The notes under the pieces are model-generated. The model searched no databases. It was not told where the DNA came from and saw only the letters and a list, made by a program, of their open reading frames with translations. Below, in pieces: positions 20,139 through 30,806 of a stretch of DNA of 64,000 nucleotides (position 1 is its first letter; each line of letters starts with the position of its first letter). Location of the stretch: contig NZ_QQBI01000002.1 in the NCBI RefSeq assembly GCF_004302915.1, forward strand, positions 62,001-126,000, read 5' to 3'. The DNA comes from Komagataeibacter xylinus. GTDB lineage: Bacteria; Pseudomonadota; Alphaproteobacteria; Acetobacterales; Acetobacteraceae. Both the position numbers and the translations under genes were made by a program.

Positions 20139-20709
20139 CGGCCGCAGCCTCCGTCGCTACCGCAGCCTCGCGGCGCCCCAGGATGTCCGAAACCTTCTTG
20201 CCACGGCGGTTGGCAACCGAACGCGGGCTGGCGCAACGCTCCAGCGCGGCGAAAGTCGCCTTGACCATGTTGTGCGGGTTGCGGGTGCCGAGCGACTTGG
20301 CCACCACGTCATTGATGCCCAGGCTCTCGAACACGGCGCGCATCGGACCACCGGCGATGATGCCCGTGCCCGCATCAGCGGAACGCAGGACCACCTTGCC
20401 CGCTCCGAAGTGACCGGCCACATCGTGATGCAGCGTACGGCCTTCCTTCATCGGAACACGGATCATCGTCCGCTTGGCGCGGTCGGTTGCCTTGCGGATC
20501 GCCTCGGGAACCTCACGGGCCTTGCCCGCGCCGAACCCTACGCGACCCTTCTGGTCACCAACAACAACCAGTGCCGCGAATGCAAAGCGGCGACCGCCCT
20601 TTACAACCTTGGCAACACGATTGATCGTGACCAGCTTGTCGACCAGATCGTCGCCTTCGCGGTCGCGATCGCGACCACCCCGGCCGCCTTCTCTCGGTTC
20701 ACGTGCCAT
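20131..20709 (-). CDS. rpsE: 30S ribosomal protein S5
   Basis: Small-subunit protein at the mRNA entry site, involved in decoding accuracy. 192 residues. A charged Arg/Gly/Asp-rich N-terminal extension ([19 protein letters not shown]) precedes the conserved core [20 protein letters not shown]. The core continues [19 protein letters not shown], and the later [20 protein letters not shown] is also present. The end overlaps rpmD. The spectinomycin-loop region VVKGGRR looks wild type. Confidence 0.97.
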   Translation of the reverse strand: MAREPREGGRGGRDRDREGDDLVDKLVTINRVAKVVKGGRRFAFAALVVVGDQKGRVGFGAGKAREVPEAIRKATDRAKRTMIRVPMKEGRTLHHDVAGHFGAGKVVLRSADAGTGIIAGGPMRAVFESLGINDVVAKSLGTRNPHNMVKATFAALERCASPRSVANRRGKKVSDILGRREAAVATEAAADV

Positions 20710-20726
20710 TATGCGTGACCCTTTCG

Positions 20727-21089
20727 TCAGAACGAGAGACCGCCCTCACGGGCAGCCTCCGCCAGGGCCTTGATACGCCCATGATACAGATACGCGCCGC
20801 GGTCGAAAACGACCTTCGACACACCAGCAGCCACCGCGCGCTCGGCAAGAAGCTTGCCGACTGCACCGGCTGCCTTCACGTCCGTACCACCCTTGAGGGT
20901 GGAACGCAGATCCTTGTCGAGGGTCGAAGCTGCGGCCAGCGTGCGGCCAGCGGCATCGTCGATCACCTGCGCGTAGATATTCTTGCCCGAACGGAACACC
21001 GACAGACGCGGACGGCCACCACTCTTGAGGCGAAGCTGGAAACGGAGACGCTGGCGCCGCCGCTCCCGCAGATCCTTCTGCGTGCTCAT
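20727..21089 (-). CDS. rplR: 50S ribosomal protein L18
   Basis: Binds 5S rRNA in the large subunit together with L5. 120 residues. Contains [39 protein letters not shown] and the C-terminal [20 protein letters not shown], all standard L18 motifs. The ATG shares one base with the rplF stop (TAATG), so the two are translationally coupled. 17 bases separate it from rpsE. Confidence 0.97.
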   Translation of the reverse strand: MSTQKDLRERRRQRLRFQLRLKSGGRPRLSVFRSGKNIYAQVIDDAAGRTLAAASTLDKDLRSTLKGGTDVKAAGAVGKLLAERAVAAGVSKVVFDRGAYLYHGRIKALAEAAREGGLSF

Positions 21090-21622
21090 TATTTCTTCTT
21101 GCCTTCCTTGCGACGGATGGTTTCCGTTTCATAACGGACACCCTTGCCCTTGTAGGGCTCGGGCTTACGGAAGCTACGGATATCAAGCGCAACCTGACCA
21201 ACCCGCTGCTTGTCGATACCCTCGACAGTCACGGCCGTAGGCCGCGGGGTGGTGATCTTGATGCCTTCGGGAATCGCATAGACGATGTCATGCGAATAAC
21301 CGAGGTTCATGACCAGGTTCTTGCCCTGCACCGCAGCACGGTAACCGGTTCCGGAGATTTCCAGAGTCTTGGAAAACCCTTCCGACACACCCTTGACCAT
21401 GCTCGCGATCAGGGAACGCGTGGTCCCCCACATCATGCGGGCCTGGGCCTCGGTGCCAACCGGCTTCACCGCAACCTTGCCATCCGCAACATCAACGGCG
21501 ACATGACCGGACAGGGGCAGCTTGAGCTCGCCGAGCTTGCCCTTCGTGGTCAGCACGCCATCAGCAACGGAAACCTGAACGCCCGACGGAACTTCGACGG
21601 GATATTTGCCCACTCGCGACAT
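21089..21622 (-). CDS. rplF: 50S ribosomal protein L6
   Basis: Large-subunit protein near the factor-binding centre. 177 residues. N-terminus [20 protein letters not shown]; the C-terminal signature [20 protein letters not shown] is complete and is followed by GKKK. It overlaps rplR by one base and lies 10 bases after rpsH, in the standard spc-operon order. Confidence 0.97.
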   Translation of the reverse strand: MSRVGKYPVEVPSGVQVSVADGVLTTKGKLGELKLPLSGHVAVDVADGKVAVKPVGTEAQARMMWGTTRSLIASMVKGVSEGFSKTLEISGTGYRAAVQGKNLVMNLGYSHDIVYAIPEGIKITTPRPTAVTVEGIDKQRVGQVALDIRSFRKPEPYKGKGVRYETETIRRKEGKKK

Positions 21623-21632
21623 TTATCCCTCC

Positions 21633-22031
21633 TCAGAACACACGGCAGAGGACTTCACCGCCAACATTGGCAGCGCGGGCCTCCGCATCGGACAGAACAC
21701 CACGCGGCGTCGACAGGATCGACACACCCAGCCCGGCATAGACACGCGGCAGTTCCTTGATTTTGGAATAGACGCGGCGCCCCGGCTTGGACACACGGTG
21801 GATTTCTTTGATGACCGGCTCGCCATCGAGATATTTCAGCTCGATGCGCAGCTGGGCCACACCCTTGCGCAGTTCCTCACGCGAGAAACCACGGATATAC
21901 CCCTCGCGGCGAAGCGCCTCGAGAACACTGGCGCGCAGCTTGGAAGCCGGCGCCACGCAGGCAGCATGCCGTGCACGCTGCGCATTGCGGATCCGGGTGA
22001 GCAGATCACCCAAAGGATCAGAAAGTGACAT
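21633..22031 (-). CDS. rpsH: 30S ribosomal protein S8
   Basis: Central-domain 16S rRNA binder and, in E. coli, the translational repressor of the spc operon. 132 residues. N-terminus MSLSDPLGDLLTRIRNAQRA; C-terminus GLGVSILSTPRGVLSDAEAR then AANVGGEVLCRVF, the expected S8 end. It is 12 bases downstream of rpsN. Autoregulation through the rplE start region is known for enterobacteria; no matching structure was confirmed here. Confidence 0.97.
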   Translation of the reverse strand: MSLSDPLGDLLTRIRNAQRARHAACVAPASKLRASVLEALRREGYIRGFSREELRKGVAQLRIELKYLDGEPVIKEIHRVSKPGRRVYSKIKELPRVYAGLGVSILSTPRGVLSDAEARAANVGGEVLCRVF

Positions 22032-22043
22032 CGTTCCCTGCCC

Positions 22044-22349
22044 TTACCAGCTTGACTTGACCATGCCCGGGATCTGACCATTGGAGGCCAGGTCGCGCAG
22101 GGCGATACGGCAGAGTTCAAACTTTCTGTAATTGGCGCGAGGACGCCCGGTGAGCTTGCAGCGCAGGCGCACGCGCACGCGCGAGCCATTGCGAGGAAGT
22201 TCAGCAAGCTTAAGCGACGCATCGAATCGATCTTCAACCGGCAGAGACCGGTCCATGATGATGTTCTTCAATGCAGTCCGCTTAGCCCGGTCCCGGTCTG
22301 CCATGCGCTCGCGCTTGACATTCCGGTTTACGGCGGAAATTTTGGCCAT
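22044..22349 (-). CDS. rpsN: 30S ribosomal protein S14 (zinc-free form)
   Basis: Head protein of the small subunit, 101 residues from the ATG at 22349. An in-frame upstream extension has no family resemblance and was rejected. Begins [20 protein letters not shown] and ends [17 protein letters not shown]. It is the long form lacking the CxxC zinc motif, as in other alphaproteobacteria. A 105-base gap separates it from rplE. Confidence 0.96.
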   Translation of the reverse strand: MAKISAVNRNVKRERMADRDRAKRTALKNIIMDRSLPVEDRFDASLKLAELPRNGSRVRVRLRCKLTGRPRANYRKFELCRIALRDLASNGQIPGMVKSSW

Positions 22350-22454
22350 GCCTTGTTTTACCCTCCGGAACCTGTCGGGCCAGTCCCAACGGTTTTCCAA
22401 ACAACGTGTGTATTAGGTCTTCTGGACTTCAGACGGAAGCCCTTTCGCTACATT

Positions 22455-23024
22455 TTATGCAGCGAAGGGCAGATCAAACGCCTTCAGCAGAGCCTTCGCT
22501 TCCGCATCCGTCTTCGCAGTGGTCACGAAGATGATGTCCATGCCGCGGATCTCGTCTACCTTGTCGTATTCGATTTCCGGGAAGACAATCTGTTCCTTCA
22601 GCCCCATCGCGAAGTTGCCACGGCCGTCGAAACCCTTGTTCGCCGGCAGCCCGCGGAAATCACGTACGCGCGGCAGGGCGATCGTCACGAAACGATCCAG
22701 GAATTCGAACATCTGGGCACGGCGCAGCGTCACCTTGCACCCGATGGGCAGACCTTCGCGGATCTTGAAGCCGGCGATCGCCTTCTTGGCAACCGTCTTG
22801 ACCGGCTTCTGACCAGCGATAAGGGTCATTTCCTTAACCGCCGCGTCGAGCTTCTTCTGGTCGCCAGCAGCTTCGCCAACACCCATGTTCAGGACAATCT
22901 TCTCGAGACGCGGAACCTGCATCTCGTTCTTGTACCCGAATTCCTCGCGCAGCTTCGCGCGCAGCTCGTCCTGATAACGCTGCTGCATGCGCGGCAGGGC
23001 GCGGGCTTCTTTCACTTCAGACAT
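22455..23024 (-). CDS. rplE: 50S ribosomal protein L5
   Basis: Binds 5S rRNA and contacts P-site tRNA. 189 residues. Contains [20 protein letters not shown] and [20 protein letters not shown], and ends with the conserved [20 protein letters not shown] then FDLPFAA. It begins 10 bases after rplX on the minus strand. N-terminal residues before [15 protein letters not shown] are slightly longer than in E. coli, as usual in this order. Confidence 0.97.
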   Translation of the reverse strand: MSEVKEARALPRMQQRYQDELRAKLREEFGYKNEMQVPRLEKIVLNMGVGEAAGDQKKLDAAVKEMTLIAGQKPVKTVAKKAIAGFKIREGLPIGCKVTLRRAQMFEFLDRFVTIALPRVRDFRGLPANKGFDGRGNFAMGLKEQIVFPEIEYDKVDEIRGMDIIFVTTAKTDAEAKALLKAFDLPFAA

Positions 23025-23034
23025 TCCCGCCCCC

Positions 23035-23355
23035 TCAGCCTTCGATTACTTCGCCGGTCGCCTTGGCGACACGAACCTTGCGACCATCTTCCAGAACGCG
23101 GAAGCCGACCTTCGTCGGGTCGCCGCTCTTGGGGTCGATCAGCTTCAGGTTGGACAGGTGCACCGGCATTTCCTTCTGGACAATGCCGCCCTGCTCACCC
23201 ATGCGCGAAGGACGGGTATGACGCTTCGCAATGGCAACGCCACGCACCACGGCCTTGTTGGCCGCGGGCAGGACCGTAACGACCTCGCCACGGGTTCCCT
23301 TGGAACCACCGGTGGTGACCAGAACCTGGTCACCCTTCTTGATACGAGCAGCCAT
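23035..23355 (-). CDS. rplX: 50S ribosomal protein L24
   Basis: Assembly initiator of the large subunit, 106 residues. KOW-type N-terminus [20 protein letters not shown] followed by [20 protein letters not shown]. The ATG shares its first base with the rplN TAA stop (TAATG), giving translational coupling. Ten bases separate it from rplE. Confidence 0.97.
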   Translation of the reverse strand: MAARIKKGDQVLVTTGGSKGTRGEVVTVLPAANKAVVRGVAIAKRHTRPSRMGEQGGIVQKEMPVHLSNLKLIDPKSGDPTKVGFRVLEDGRKVRVAKATGEVIEG

Positions 23356-23723
23356 TACAGCACCTCCGGTGCCAGCGAGATGATCTTCATGAACTTGCGG
23401 GCACGCAGCTCACGCACGACCGGGCCAAAGATACGGGTACCGATCGGCTCCTGCTGCTTGTTGATCAGCACGGCCGCGTTGCGGTCAAAACGGATGGCGC
23501 TGCCATCAGCCCGGCGCACGGGGTAGGAAGTGCGCACGATCACCGCCTGGTGAACATCGCCCTTCTTGACCTTGCCGCGGGGAATGGCTTCCTTGACGGA
23601 CACGACAATCACGTCGCCGACCGAGGCAGACTTCCGCTTGGAACCGCCCAGTACCTTGATGCACTGCACCTGACGGGCGCCGGAATTGTCGGCCACGTCA
23701 AGGTTGGTCTCGGGATGGATCAT
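23355..23723 (-). CDS. rplN: 50S ribosomal protein L14
   Basis: Large-subunit protein at the intersubunit bridge. 122 residues, exactly the family length. [20 protein letters not shown] then [20 protein letters not shown] and a C-terminal [20 protein letters not shown] are diagnostic. It overlaps rplX by one base and lies 14 bases after rpsQ. Confidence 0.97.
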   Translation of the reverse strand: MIHPETNLDVADNSGARQVQCIKVLGGSKRKSASVGDVIVVSVKEAIPRGKVKKGDVHQAVIVRTSYPVRRADGSAIRFDRNAAVLINKQQEPIGTRIFGPVVRELRARKFMKIISLAPEVL

Positions 23724-23737
23724 GGTCTATGCCTTCT

Positions 23738-24019
23738 TTACGCCTGGGCGCCAGACGCAGCACCGGCGGCTGCCGCGAGCGGCTGGCCATTCCGGACAAC
23801 GACCGTCCAGGTCTTGCGGCGGGAAATCGGCTTGCATTCTTCAATGCGCACCGTGTCGCCCACCTTGCATTCATTCAAGCCGTCATGCGCCGCGTACTTC
23901 TTCGAGCGGCGAATGAACTTCTTATACAGCGGGTGGATAATGCGACGATCGACAAGAACCGTAACGGTCTTGTCCATCTTGTCGCTGGTTACCCGCCCGG
24001 TCAGGACGCGCCTTGGCAT
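23738..24019 (-). CDS. rpsQ: 30S ribosomal protein S17
   Basis: Early-assembly 16S rRNA binder, 93 residues from the ATG at 24019. A longer in-frame upstream reading exists but overlaps rpmC and does not resemble S17. Core: [20 protein letters not shown] then [20 protein letters not shown]. An alanine-rich extension of about 12 residues ends the protein. 13 bases after rpmC. Confidence 0.96.
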   Translation of the reverse strand: MPRRVLTGRVTSDKMDKTVTVLVDRRIIHPLYKKFIRRSKKYAAHDGLNECKVGDTVRIEECKPISRRKTWTVVVRNGQPLAAAAGAASGAQA

Positions 24020-24032
24020 CGCCCGTCTCCCT

Positions 24033-24269
24033 TCAGGACTTTGCTGCCGGCGCGTGGCCAGCAGAACTCTTCTTAACAACCTCGGTCGCAATCGTCTTCA
24101 CACGCGCGATTTCACGACGAACCACGCGCATGCGGGACTGCCCCTCGGTCTGGCCGGTCGCATGCTGAAACCGAAGATTGAACTGCTCGCGCTTCAGATC
24201 GACGAGAAGCGTATCCAGTTCTTCAACAGTCTTGGCACGCAGATCGGCCGGCTTTGTTGCCTTTGCCAT
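24033..24269 (-). CDS. rpmC: 50S ribosomal protein L29
   Basis: Tunnel-exit protein that helps dock signal recognition particle and trigger factor. 78 residues. Contains [20 protein letters not shown] and [20 protein letters not shown], the L29 core, with a short lysine/alanine tail. It begins one base before the rplP stop (1-base spacing), tightly coupled in the S10 operon. Confidence 0.96.
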   Translation of the reverse strand: MAKATKPADLRAKTVEELDTLLVDLKREQFNLRFQHATGQTEGQSRMRVVRREIARVKTIATEVVKKSSAGHAPAAKS

Positions 24270-24270
24270 C

Positions 24271-24687
24271 TCACGCCTCTCCGATACGGGTCACGAATTT
24301 GGTCTTGATCGGCAGCTTTGCCGCACCCAGAGCCAGCGCTTCACGCGCGACTTCAGGCGACACGCCTTCGATCTCGAACAGGATTCGACCCGGCTTCACA
24401 CGAGCCACCCAATATTCGGGCGACCCCTTGCCGGACCCCATACGCACTTCTGCCGGCTTTGTCGAGACCGGAAGATCAGGGAAAATCCGAATCCAGACAC
24501 GACCCGCACGCTTCATGGCACGGGTAATGGCCCGACGGGCCGCTTCGATCTGGCGGGCCGTGATCCGTTCAGGCTGGAGAGCCTTCAGGCCAAAAGCCCC
24601 GAAATTCAGGGTTGTGCCGCCCTTGGCCAACCCATGAATGCGCCCTTTGTGGGCCTTGCGGTACTTTGTCCGCTTGGGAGAAAGCAT
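24271..24687 (-). CDS. rplP: 50S ribosomal protein L16
   Basis: Large-subunit protein near the A-site tRNA elbow. 138 residues. [20 protein letters not shown] at the start, the mid-region [20 protein letters not shown], and [20 protein letters not shown] are the family marks. 53 bases separate it from rpsC, the largest gap inside this part of the operon. Confidence 0.97.
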   Translation of the reverse strand: MLSPKRTKYRKAHKGRIHGLAKGGTTLNFGAFGLKALQPERITARQIEAARRAITRAMKRAGRVWIRIFPDLPVSTKPAEVRMGSGKGSPEYWVARVKPGRILFEIEGVSPEVAREALALGAAKLPIKTKFVTRIGEA

Positions 24688-24740
24688 TTTTCAAATCCTC
24701 ACGCGCCGCCTGGCGCATCTAGGTCCATTGGACCCCGCAG

Positions 24741-25418
24741 TTAGCGCTGCGGGGCCTGTTCGGCGGCGCGACGGTCCTGCGCCAGCGGATCATGGGCAAG
24801 AATCTCGCCCTTGAAGATCCAGACCTTCACACCACAGGTGCCATAGGTCGTCTTGGCGGTCGCCACACCATAGTCGATGTCCGCACGCAGCGTGTGCAGC
24901 GGCACCCGACCTTCACGATACCACTCGACACGCGCGATTTCCGCGCCGCCAAGACGGCCCGAGCAGTTGATCCGGATCCCCTGCGCGCCAAGGCGCATGG
25001 CGGACTGCACGGCACGCTTCATGGCGCGACGGAAGGCAACGCGGCGCTCGAGCTGCTGGGCGATGTTCTCGGCCACCAGGGTCGCATCGATTTCCGGCTT
25101 GCGGATCTCGACGATGTTCAGCGCGACATCGGTCTTGGCCATGCGGGCCAGGTCCTTGCGCAGCACATCGATGTCCTGGCCCTTCTTGCCGATCACCACG
25201 CCAGGGCGTGCCGCGTAAATGGTCACGCGCGGCTTCTTGGCCGGGCGCTCGATCACCACGCGGGACACGCCTGCACCGGCCAGCTTGCGGCGCAGGTAGG
25301 CGCGCAGCTTCAGGTCATCATGCAGCAGGCGGGCATAATCCGCATCGGCGTACCAGCGGCTGTCCCATGTCCGGTTAATACCGAGCCGAAGCCCGATCGG
25401 ATTAACTTTATGTCCCAT
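24741..25418 (-). CDS. rpsC: 30S ribosomal protein S3
   Basis: Small-subunit head protein with helicase activity at the mRNA entry channel. 225 residues. [20 protein letters not shown] starts the protein; the KH domain holds [20 protein letters not shown]; the second domain contains [20 protein letters not shown]. It lies 3 bases after rplV, so the two are probably coupled. Confidence 0.97.
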   Translation of the reverse strand: MGHKVNPIGLRLGINRTWDSRWYADADYARLLHDDLKLRAYLRRKLAGAGVSRVVIERPAKKPRVTIYAARPGVVIGKKGQDIDVLRKDLARMAKTDVALNIVEIRKPEIDATLVAENIAQQLERRVAFRRAMKRAVQSAMRLGAQGIRINCSGRLGGAEIARVEWYREGRVPLHTLRADIDYGVATAKTTYGTCGVKVWIFKGEILAHDPLAQDRRAAEQAPQR

Positions 25419-25421
25419 GGA

Positions 25422-25823
25422 TCAGGCCGCCTTTTTTTCGGTTTCAGCTTCGGGCTTCTTTTCGGCCACGACAATGGTCAGGTGGCTGAAAAACTTCTCG
25501 ATGCGGGCCGAACGGCCACGACCACGTGCGTGGAAACGACGCATCACGATCGACTTGCCCACCTCAGCGCGGGCAACGACCAGCTGGTCAACGTCCAGCT
25601 GGTGGTTGTTCTCGGCGTTGGCAATCGCACTTTCCAGCGTCTTCTTGACCTGCTGGGCAATGCGACGCTTGGAGAATGTGAGGGTGGCGATTGCCTGCGC
25701 AGCCGGCTTGTTGCGGATCAGACCCGCAACAAGGTTCAGCTTGCGCGGGCTGATGCGGATGTTCCGCGTCAGCGCCTGCGCCTCGGTTTCCGCGAGCGTG
25801 CGCGGATGCTTAGGCTTGCTCAT
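25422..25823 (-). CDS. rplV: 50S ribosomal protein L22
   Basis: Large-subunit protein whose hairpin lines the exit tunnel. 133 residues. Contains [20 protein letters not shown] and the hairpin/C-terminal region [20 protein letters not shown]; no insertion or deletion was seen in the macrolide-resistance hairpin. A Lys/Glu/Ala tail extends the C-terminus. Two bases separate it from rpsS. Confidence 0.97.
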   Translation of the reverse strand: MSKPKHPRTLAETEAQALTRNIRISPRKLNLVAGLIRNKPAAQAIATLTFSKRRIAQQVKKTLESAIANAENNHQLDVDQLVVARAEVGKSIVMRRFHARGRGRSARIEKFFSHLTIVVAEKKPEAETEKKAA

Positions 25824-25825
25824 GT

Positions 25826-26104
25826 TCAGCCCCGCTTCGCTTTCTTGTCCGAAGAATGACCCGTGAAGGTACGGGTCGGTGAGAACTCACCGAACTTGTG
25901 GCCCACCATGTTCTCGGAAACCTGCACGGGCAGGAATTTGTGCCCGTTATAGACGCCGAACGTCAGTCCGACGAACTGCGGCAGGATGGTGGATCGACGC
26001 GACCAGATTTTGATCACTTCGTTACGGCCCGACGCGCGCGATGCATCGGCTTTGTTCAGCAGATACCCGTCTACGAACGGGCCCTTCCAGACGGAACGTG
26101 CCAT
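25826..26104 (-). CDS. rpsS: 30S ribosomal protein S19
   Basis: Small-subunit head protein that pairs with S13. 92 residues, family length. [20 protein letters not shown], then [20 protein letters not shown] and [20 protein letters not shown] are typical. 12 bases after rplB in the S10 operon. Confidence 0.97.
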   Translation of the reverse strand: MARSVWKGPFVDGYLLNKADASRASGRNEVIKIWSRRSTILPQFVGLTFGVYNGHKFLPVQVSENMVGHKFGEFSPTRTFTGHSSDKKAKRG

Positions 26105-26116
26105 CTTAAATGCCCC

Positions 26117-26947
26117 TTACTTGCCGGTCTTCCGGCGACGGATGATCAGACTGTCCGTACGCTTGTTGACCCTGGTCTTGTAACCCTTAGTCGGCTTGCC
26201 CCATGGCGTAACCGGATGACGCCCACCCGAAGTGCGTCCTTCACCACCACCATGCGGATGGTCAACCGGGTTCATGACGACACCACGGTTGTGCGGGCGG
26301 CGGCCCAGCCAGCGATTGCGGCCGGCCTTGCCCAGGTGCTGGTTCATGTTGTCCGGGTTAGACACGGCACCGATGGTGGCCATGCACTCGGCGCGAACAA
26401 CACGCAGCTCACCGGACTGCAGCTTGATCTGGGCATAGCCCATGTCCTTGCCGACCAGCTGCGCATACGTGCCAGCCGAGCGGGCGATCTTGCCACCGGC
26501 ACCGGCCTTGAGCTCGATGTTGTGGATGATCGTGCCCACCGGAACGGCAGACAGGGGCATGGCGTTGCCCGGCTTGATATCGGCGCGCGCACCGGCGATG
26601 ACTTCGTCACCCGCCTTCAGGCGCTGCGGCGCGATGATGTAGGCCAGCTCGCCATCGGCATACTTGATGAGCGCGATGAACGCCGTACGGTTGGGATCGT
26701 ATTCCAGACGCTCCACCGTGCCGACCACGTCGAACTTGCGACGCTTGAAGTCAACATAACGGTAGGACTGCTTGTGACCGCCACCGATGAAACGCGAGGT
26801 GGTGCGGCCGTGGTTGTTACGGCCGCCGCTCTTGTTCTTCCCCTCGGTCAGGCCCTTGACGGGCTTGCCTTTCCACAGCTCCTTGCGGTCGATCAGGACC
26901 GTTCCGCGCAGGCTGGGGGTAACTGGATTAAAGTGCTTCAATGCCAT
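26117..26947 (-). CDS. rplB: 50S ribosomal protein L2
   Basis: Essential for peptidyl transferase centre assembly. 276 residues. [20 protein letters not shown] at the start; [20 protein letters not shown] and the near-catalytic [20 protein letters not shown], including the conserved histidine, are intact. It follows rplW by 16 bases. Confidence 0.97.
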   Translation of the reverse strand: MALKHFNPVTPSLRGTVLIDRKELWKGKPVKGLTEGKNKSGGRNNHGRTTSRFIGGGHKQSYRYVDFKRRKFDVVGTVERLEYDPNRTAFIALIKYADGELAYIIAPQRLKAGDEVIAGARADIKPGNAMPLSAVPVGTIIHNIELKAGAGGKIARSAGTYAQLVGKDMGYAQIKLQSGELRVVRAECMATIGAVSNPDNMNQHLGKAGRNRWLGRRPHNRGVVMNPVDHPHGGGEGRTSGGRHPVTPWGKPTKGYKTRVNKRTDSLIIRRRKTGK

Positions 26948-26963
26948 TTCTTGTCACCCCGCG

Positions 26964-27299
26964 TCAGACCAGCTTCGCGGTCAGGTCGATGGACTGACCT
27001 TCTGCAAGCTGAACAAACGCTTTCTTAACATCCGAACGCTGGCCGGGACGTCCCTTGAAGCGCTTGGCTTTTCCCTTCTGGATGAGCGTGTTCACACCCA
27101 GAACCTTCACGCCAAACAGCGTCTCGACCGCAACCTTGATCTCCGGCTTCGTGGCGCTGATCGCAACCTTGAAACCCACCTGGTTCTTCTCGGAAAGGGC
27201 AGTCGCCTTTTCCGTGATCAGGGGAGAGCGGATGATGTCGTACATCGCTTCGCGCGACATACGTTCCGCCTTCTTGCGGATTGCCAGGATGTTGGTCAT
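26964..27299 (-). CDS. rplW: 50S ribosomal protein L23
   Basis: Exit-tunnel protein and docking site for trigger factor. 111 residues. Core [20 protein letters not shown] and [20 protein letters not shown]. The start at 27299 is supported by its 4-base ATGA overlap with the rplD stop; this adds an N-terminal [20 protein letters not shown] extension, and a shorter start at an internal ATG is possible. Confidence 0.93.
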   Translation of the reverse strand: MTNILAIRKKAERMSREAMYDIIRSPLITEKATALSEKNQVGFKVAISATKPEIKVAVETLFGVKVLGVNTLIQKGKAKRFKGRPGQRSDVKKAFVQLAEGQSIDLTAKLV

Positions 27300-27910
27300 G
27301 CCAGACGCTCCTTCAGGCCCTCAACCCCGGCGCGCGTGATCGCGAGCACATCGTGGTTCAGGATATCGTAGACATTGGCGCCCACCGTCGGAAGAATGTC
27401 GATCTTCGGCAGGTTGCGCGCGGCGCGGCCGAAGTTCTCTTCAACCGCGGCATCCACGATCAGCGCGGATGTCCAGCCCAGGACCTTCAGCTTCTTGGCC
27501 AGCTCGGCCGACTTGCCCGAGGCAGTCGCGGCATCGAGCACCACCAGCTTGCCTTCCGCCGCCTTCTGCGACAGGGCGGAAATCAGGCCAAGGCGACGCA
27601 CCTTCTTGGGCAGGTCATAGCCATGGTCACGCACCACGGGACCATGAACGATGCCACCGGTGCGGTACTGCGGCGCACGCAGCGAACCCTGGCGGGCGCT
27701 GCCCGTGCCCTTCTGGCGATACGGCTTCTTGGTCGTGCCGGAGACTTCCCCCATGCCCTTGACCTTGTGCGTACCAGCCCGGCGCTTGGCCAGCTGCCAG
27801 TGCACCACACGCGCCAGGATGTCCGTGCGCGGCGTTGCGGCGAAAATCTCGTCGGGAAGGCTGGCGGTGCCTGCGCTTCCGTTATCGAGGGTTTTGATCT
27901 CGTAATCCAT
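27296..27910 (-). CDS. rplD: 50S ribosomal protein L4
   Basis: Large-subunit tunnel protein; in E. coli it also represses the S10 operon. 204 residues. The tunnel loop [20 protein letters not shown] and the phrase [20 protein letters not shown] are standard. It lies 12 bases after rplC and overlaps rplW by 4 bases. No L4-responsive S10 leader structure was confirmed upstream of rpsJ. Confidence 0.97.
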   Translation of the reverse strand: MDYEIKTLDNGSAGTASLPDEIFAATPRTDILARVVHWQLAKRRAGTHKVKGMGEVSGTTKKPYRQKGTGSARQGSLRAPQYRTGGIVHGPVVRDHGYDLPKKVRRLGLISALSQKAAEGKLVVLDAATASGKSAELAKKLKVLGWTSALIVDAAVEENFGRAARNLPKIDILPTVGANVYDILNHDVLAITRAGVEGLKERLA

Positions 27911-27922
27911 TGCCCTCTATCC

Positions 27923-28606
27923 TCAGCCCGCAGCCTCAACCAGGGCCGCCGGATACGGCGCCTCGGCATGACGGGCCTTCTTGATCGCATCACGAACGAG
28001 AACCGTTTCATTCTTTCCGCCCGGCACGGAGCCGCGGATCATGATCAGGTTCTTTTCGGCGTCAACAGCCGCAACCTCAAGGTTCAGCGTAGTGATACGC
28101 TCGGAACCGAGATGGCCGGCCATCTTCTTGTTCTTGAAAACCTTGCCCGGATCCTGGCGGTTACCCGTGGAACCGTGCGAACGGTGACTGATCGAGACAC
28201 CGTGGGTGGCTTCGAGACCGGCAAAGTTCCAGCGCTTCATCGCGCCGGCAAAACCCTTACCCTTGCTGGTGCCGGTAACGTCCACCTTCTGCCCCACCAC
28301 GAAATGGGCGGCGGACAGAGAAGCCCCGACTTCCAGGACGGCGTCATCCGATACACGGAATTCAGCCAGCTTCTTCTTGGGCTCGACCTTGGCCTTGGCA
28401 AAATGGCCGCGGTTCGGCTTGGACACATTTTTGACCTTGGCCTTGCCCGCGCCAAGCTGGACAGCTGTGTAGCCATCACGCTCGGTGCTGCGAACATCAA
28501 CCACCTGCAGATCATCAAGCTGCAGGACAGTCACCGGCACATGTGTGCCGTCTTCCTTGAACAGCCGGGTCATACCCAGCTTTTTTGCGATCAATCCGGT
28601 GCGCAT
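27923..28606 (-). CDS. rplC: 50S ribosomal protein L3
   Basis: Assembly initiator near the peptidyl transferase centre. 227 residues from the ATG at 28606, where the family N-terminus [20 protein letters not shown] begins; ten residues of in-frame upstream sequence are not L3-like. Central [20 protein letters not shown] and [20 protein letters not shown] are present, including the glutamine that PrmB methylates in other bacteria. 10 bases after rpsJ. Confidence 0.96.
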   Translation of the reverse strand: MRTGLIAKKLGMTRLFKEDGTHVPVTVLQLDDLQVVDVRSTERDGYTAVQLGAGKAKVKNVSKPNRGHFAKAKVEPKKKLAEFRVSDDAVLEVGASLSAAHFVVGQKVDVTGTSKGKGFAGAMKRWNFAGLEATHGVSISHRSHGSTGNRQDPGKVFKNKKMAGHLGSERITTLNLEVAAVDAEKNLIMIRGSVPGGKNETVLVRDAIKKARHAEAPYPAALVEAAG

Positions 28607-28616
28607 CGTCTGGACC

Positions 28617-28925
28617 TTAGAGTTTAATCTCGACATCTACGCCAGCGGCGAGGTCGAGTTTCATGAGAGCGTCCACGGTCTGCGGGGTCGGCTCGACAAT
28701 GTCGAGCAGCCGGCGATGGGTCCGAATTTCGAACTGCTCGCGGCTTTTCTTATCCACGTGGGGGGAGCGGTTTACGGTAAACCGTTCAATATGCGTCGGC
28801 AGCGGGATAGGACCCCGAACCCGCGCACCCGTACGCTTCGCCGTATTGACGATCTCCTTCGTGCTGTTGTCTAGCACCCGATGATCGTACGCCTTCAGGC
28901 GAATGCGGATGTTCTGGTTGTCCAT
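28617..28925 (-). CDS. rpsJ: 30S ribosomal protein S10
   Basis: Small-subunit head protein; as NusE it also joins transcription antitermination complexes. 102 residues. [20 protein letters not shown], then [20 protein letters not shown] and a C-terminus [18 protein letters not shown], complete. First gene of the S10 block; two stem-loops separate it from tuf. Confidence 0.97.
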   Translation of the reverse strand: MDNQNIRIRLKAYDHRVLDNSTKEIVNTAKRTGARVRGPIPLPTHIERFTVNRSPHVDKKSREQFEIRTHRRLLDIVEPTPQTVDALMKLDLAAGVDVEIKL

Positions 28926-28951
28926 CTTTCTGTTTCAGTCCAACTTTACCT

Positions 28952-29005
28952 GATTCGGGGGAACCCGATCCGCAATGGAAACCCGGCCGGATTGCTCCGA
29001 CCGGG
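28952..29005 (-). promoter_or_regulatory. Two stem-loops in the tuf-rpsJ gap
   Basis: The first after tuf is CCCGG-C-CGGA/TCCG-A-CCGGG with loop TTGC (28982-29005), 25 bases from the tuf stop. The second has arms GATTCGGG/CCCGATC (28952-28970, one bulge). Both lack a good T-tract, so partial termination or mRNA processing between tuf and the S10 genes is more likely than full termination. Confidence 0.55.
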
Positions 29006-29030
29006 ATGCCACAGTTCAGTTACTGTCCAA

Positions 29031-30221
29031 TCACTCGGTGATGGAAGCAACAACACCTGCACCAACGGTGCGGCCGCCTTCGCGGATAGCGAAGCGCAGG
29101 CCTTCATCCATGGCGATCGGAGCGATCAGCTCGACATCCATGGCGACGTTATCGCCAGGCATGACCATTTCCGTGCCTTCCGGCAGGTGAACGACGCCGG
29201 TGACGTCGGTCGTGCGGAAATAGAACTGCGGACGATAGTTGGTGAAGAACGGCGTGTGACGGCCACCCTCTTCCTTCGTCAGGATGTAGGCTTCCGCCTT
29301 GAACTTGGTGTGCGGGGTGATCGAACCCGGCTTCGCCAGCACCTGGCCACGCTCAACGTCTTCACGCTTCGTGCCACGCACCAGTGCGCCGATGTTGTCA
29401 CCTGCTTCACCACGGTCGAGCAGCTTGCGGAACATTTCAACGCCGGTCACGGTCGTCTTCTGCGTCGGGCGCAGGCCAACGATCTCGATTTCGTCGCCGA
29501 CGTTCACCACGCCACGCTCGACACGGCCCGTCACCACGGTGCCACGGCCCGAGATGGAGAACACGTCTTCGATCGGCATCAGGAACGGACGGTCAACCGG
29601 ACGCTCCGGCTGCGGGATGTATTCGTCCACAGCGTTCATCAGGTCCATGACGCGGTTTTCACCGACTTCGGCGTCGCCATCTTCCAGCGTCACCAGGGCC
29701 GAACCCTTGATGATGGGGATATCATCGCCGGGGAACTGGTAAGCGGAAAGCAGCTCGCGCACTTCCATTTCCACCAGCTCGAGCAGCTCCGGATCATCAA
29801 CCTGGTCAACCTTGTTCAGGAAGACGACCAGGGCCGGCACGCCAACCTGGCGGGCAAGCAGGATGTGCTCACGGGTCTGGGGCATCGGGCCATCAGCAGC
29901 CGACACGACCAGGATCGCGCCGTCCATCTGCGCGGCACCGGTGATCATGTTCTTCACATAGTCAGCATGGCCGGGGCAGTCGACGTGTGCGTAGTGACGC
30001 TTCGCGGTCTCGTACTCGACATGGGCGGTCGAGATGGTGATGCCACGGGCGCGCTCTTCCGGCGCGGCGTCGATCATGTCGTACGCCTTGAATTCCGCAC
30101 CACCGGCCTTCGCCAGCGTCTTGGTGATAGCAGCGGTCAGCGAGGTCTTGCCGTGATCGACGTGACCAATCGTGCCGATGTTGCAGTGCGGCTTATTCCG
30201 CTCAAATTTAGCCTTTGCCAT
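29031..30221 (-). CDS. tuf: Translation elongation factor Tu
   Basis: GTPase that delivers aminoacyl-tRNA to the ribosome. 396 residues. P-loop GHVDHGKT (about residues 19-26), effector region [20 protein letters not shown] and NKVD are all present, followed by domains II and III to the end [11 protein letters not shown]. Upstream, GGAG lies 6 bases before the ATG and a stem CTCGGC/GCCGAG (30237-30253) lies just before that. It follows rpsG directly, without fusA between. Only one copy is in the window. Confidence 0.98.
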   Translation of the reverse strand: MAKAKFERNKPHCNIGTIGHVDHGKTSLTAAITKTLAKAGGAEFKAYDMIDAAPEERARGITISTAHVEYETAKRHYAHVDCPGHADYVKNMITGAAQMDGAILVVSAADGPMPQTREHILLARQVGVPALVVFLNKVDQVDDPELLELVEMEVRELLSAYQFPGDDIPIIKGSALVTLEDGDAEVGENRVMDLMNAVDEYIPQPERPVDRPFLMPIEDVFSISGRGTVVTGRVERGVVNVGDEIEIVGLRPTQKTTVTGVEMFRKLLDRGEAGDNIGALVRGTKREDVERGQVLAKPGSITPHTKFKAEAYILTKEEGGRHTPFFTNYRPQFYFRTTDVTGVVHLPEGTEMVMPGDNVAMDVELIAPIAMDEGLRFAIREGGRTVGAGVVASITE

Positions 30222-30314
30222 CGTTTTCTCCGTTAACTCGGCCTCGTGCCGAGAGTCGGGTTGGAAAGTTCCGTTTCGGAAGCCGGACCGGTCAATAAAC
30301 CGGCCTGACCGCCT

Positions 30315-30791
30315 TTACCAGCGGTAATGACTGAATGCCTTGTTGGCTTCTGCCATGCGGTGCGTGTCTTCGCGCTTCTTGACCGCGGCGCCACGATTGT
30401 TGACGGCGTCAAGAAGTTCGTTCGACAGGCGATCCTGCATGGTGTTCTCGCCACGCTTGCGCGAGGCGTCAATCAGCCAGCGGATGGCCAGCGCCTGACG
30501 ACGCTCGGCCCGGACTTCGACCGGAACCTGGTAGGTGGCGCCACCAACACGGCGGGAACGCACCTCGACAGCCGGCTTGACGTTGTCCAGCGCGCTGTGG
30601 AACATGACCACAGGGTCCGCTGCAGCACCACCACGGCGGCGCAGCACCTCAAGGGCGCCATAGACGATCCCTTCAGCGGTGGACTTCTTGCCGTCGTACA
30701 TCAGGGCGTTCATGAAACGCGTAATGACGACATCACCAAATTTCGGATCGGGAAGAATCTCGCGCTTGACTGCGCGATGACGGCGACTCAT
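30315..30791 (-). CDS. rpsG: 30S ribosomal protein S7
   Basis: Head-domain assembly initiator and, in E. coli, autoregulator of the str operon. 158 residues. [20 protein letters not shown], then [20 protein letters not shown] and [20 protein letters not shown] are signature. 15 bases after rpsL. The 93-base gap downstream leads directly to tuf; the expected fusA gene is missing. Confidence 0.97.
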   Translation of the reverse strand: MSRRHRAVKREILPDPKFGDVVITRFMNALMYDGKKSTAEGIVYGALEVLRRRGGAAADPVVMFHSALDNVKPAVEVRSRRVGGATYQVPVEVRAERRQALAIRWLIDASRKRGENTMQDRLSNELLDAVNNRGAAVKKREDTHRMAEANKAFSHYRW

Positions 30792-30806
30792 GCCTCGTTA
30801 TTCCTT

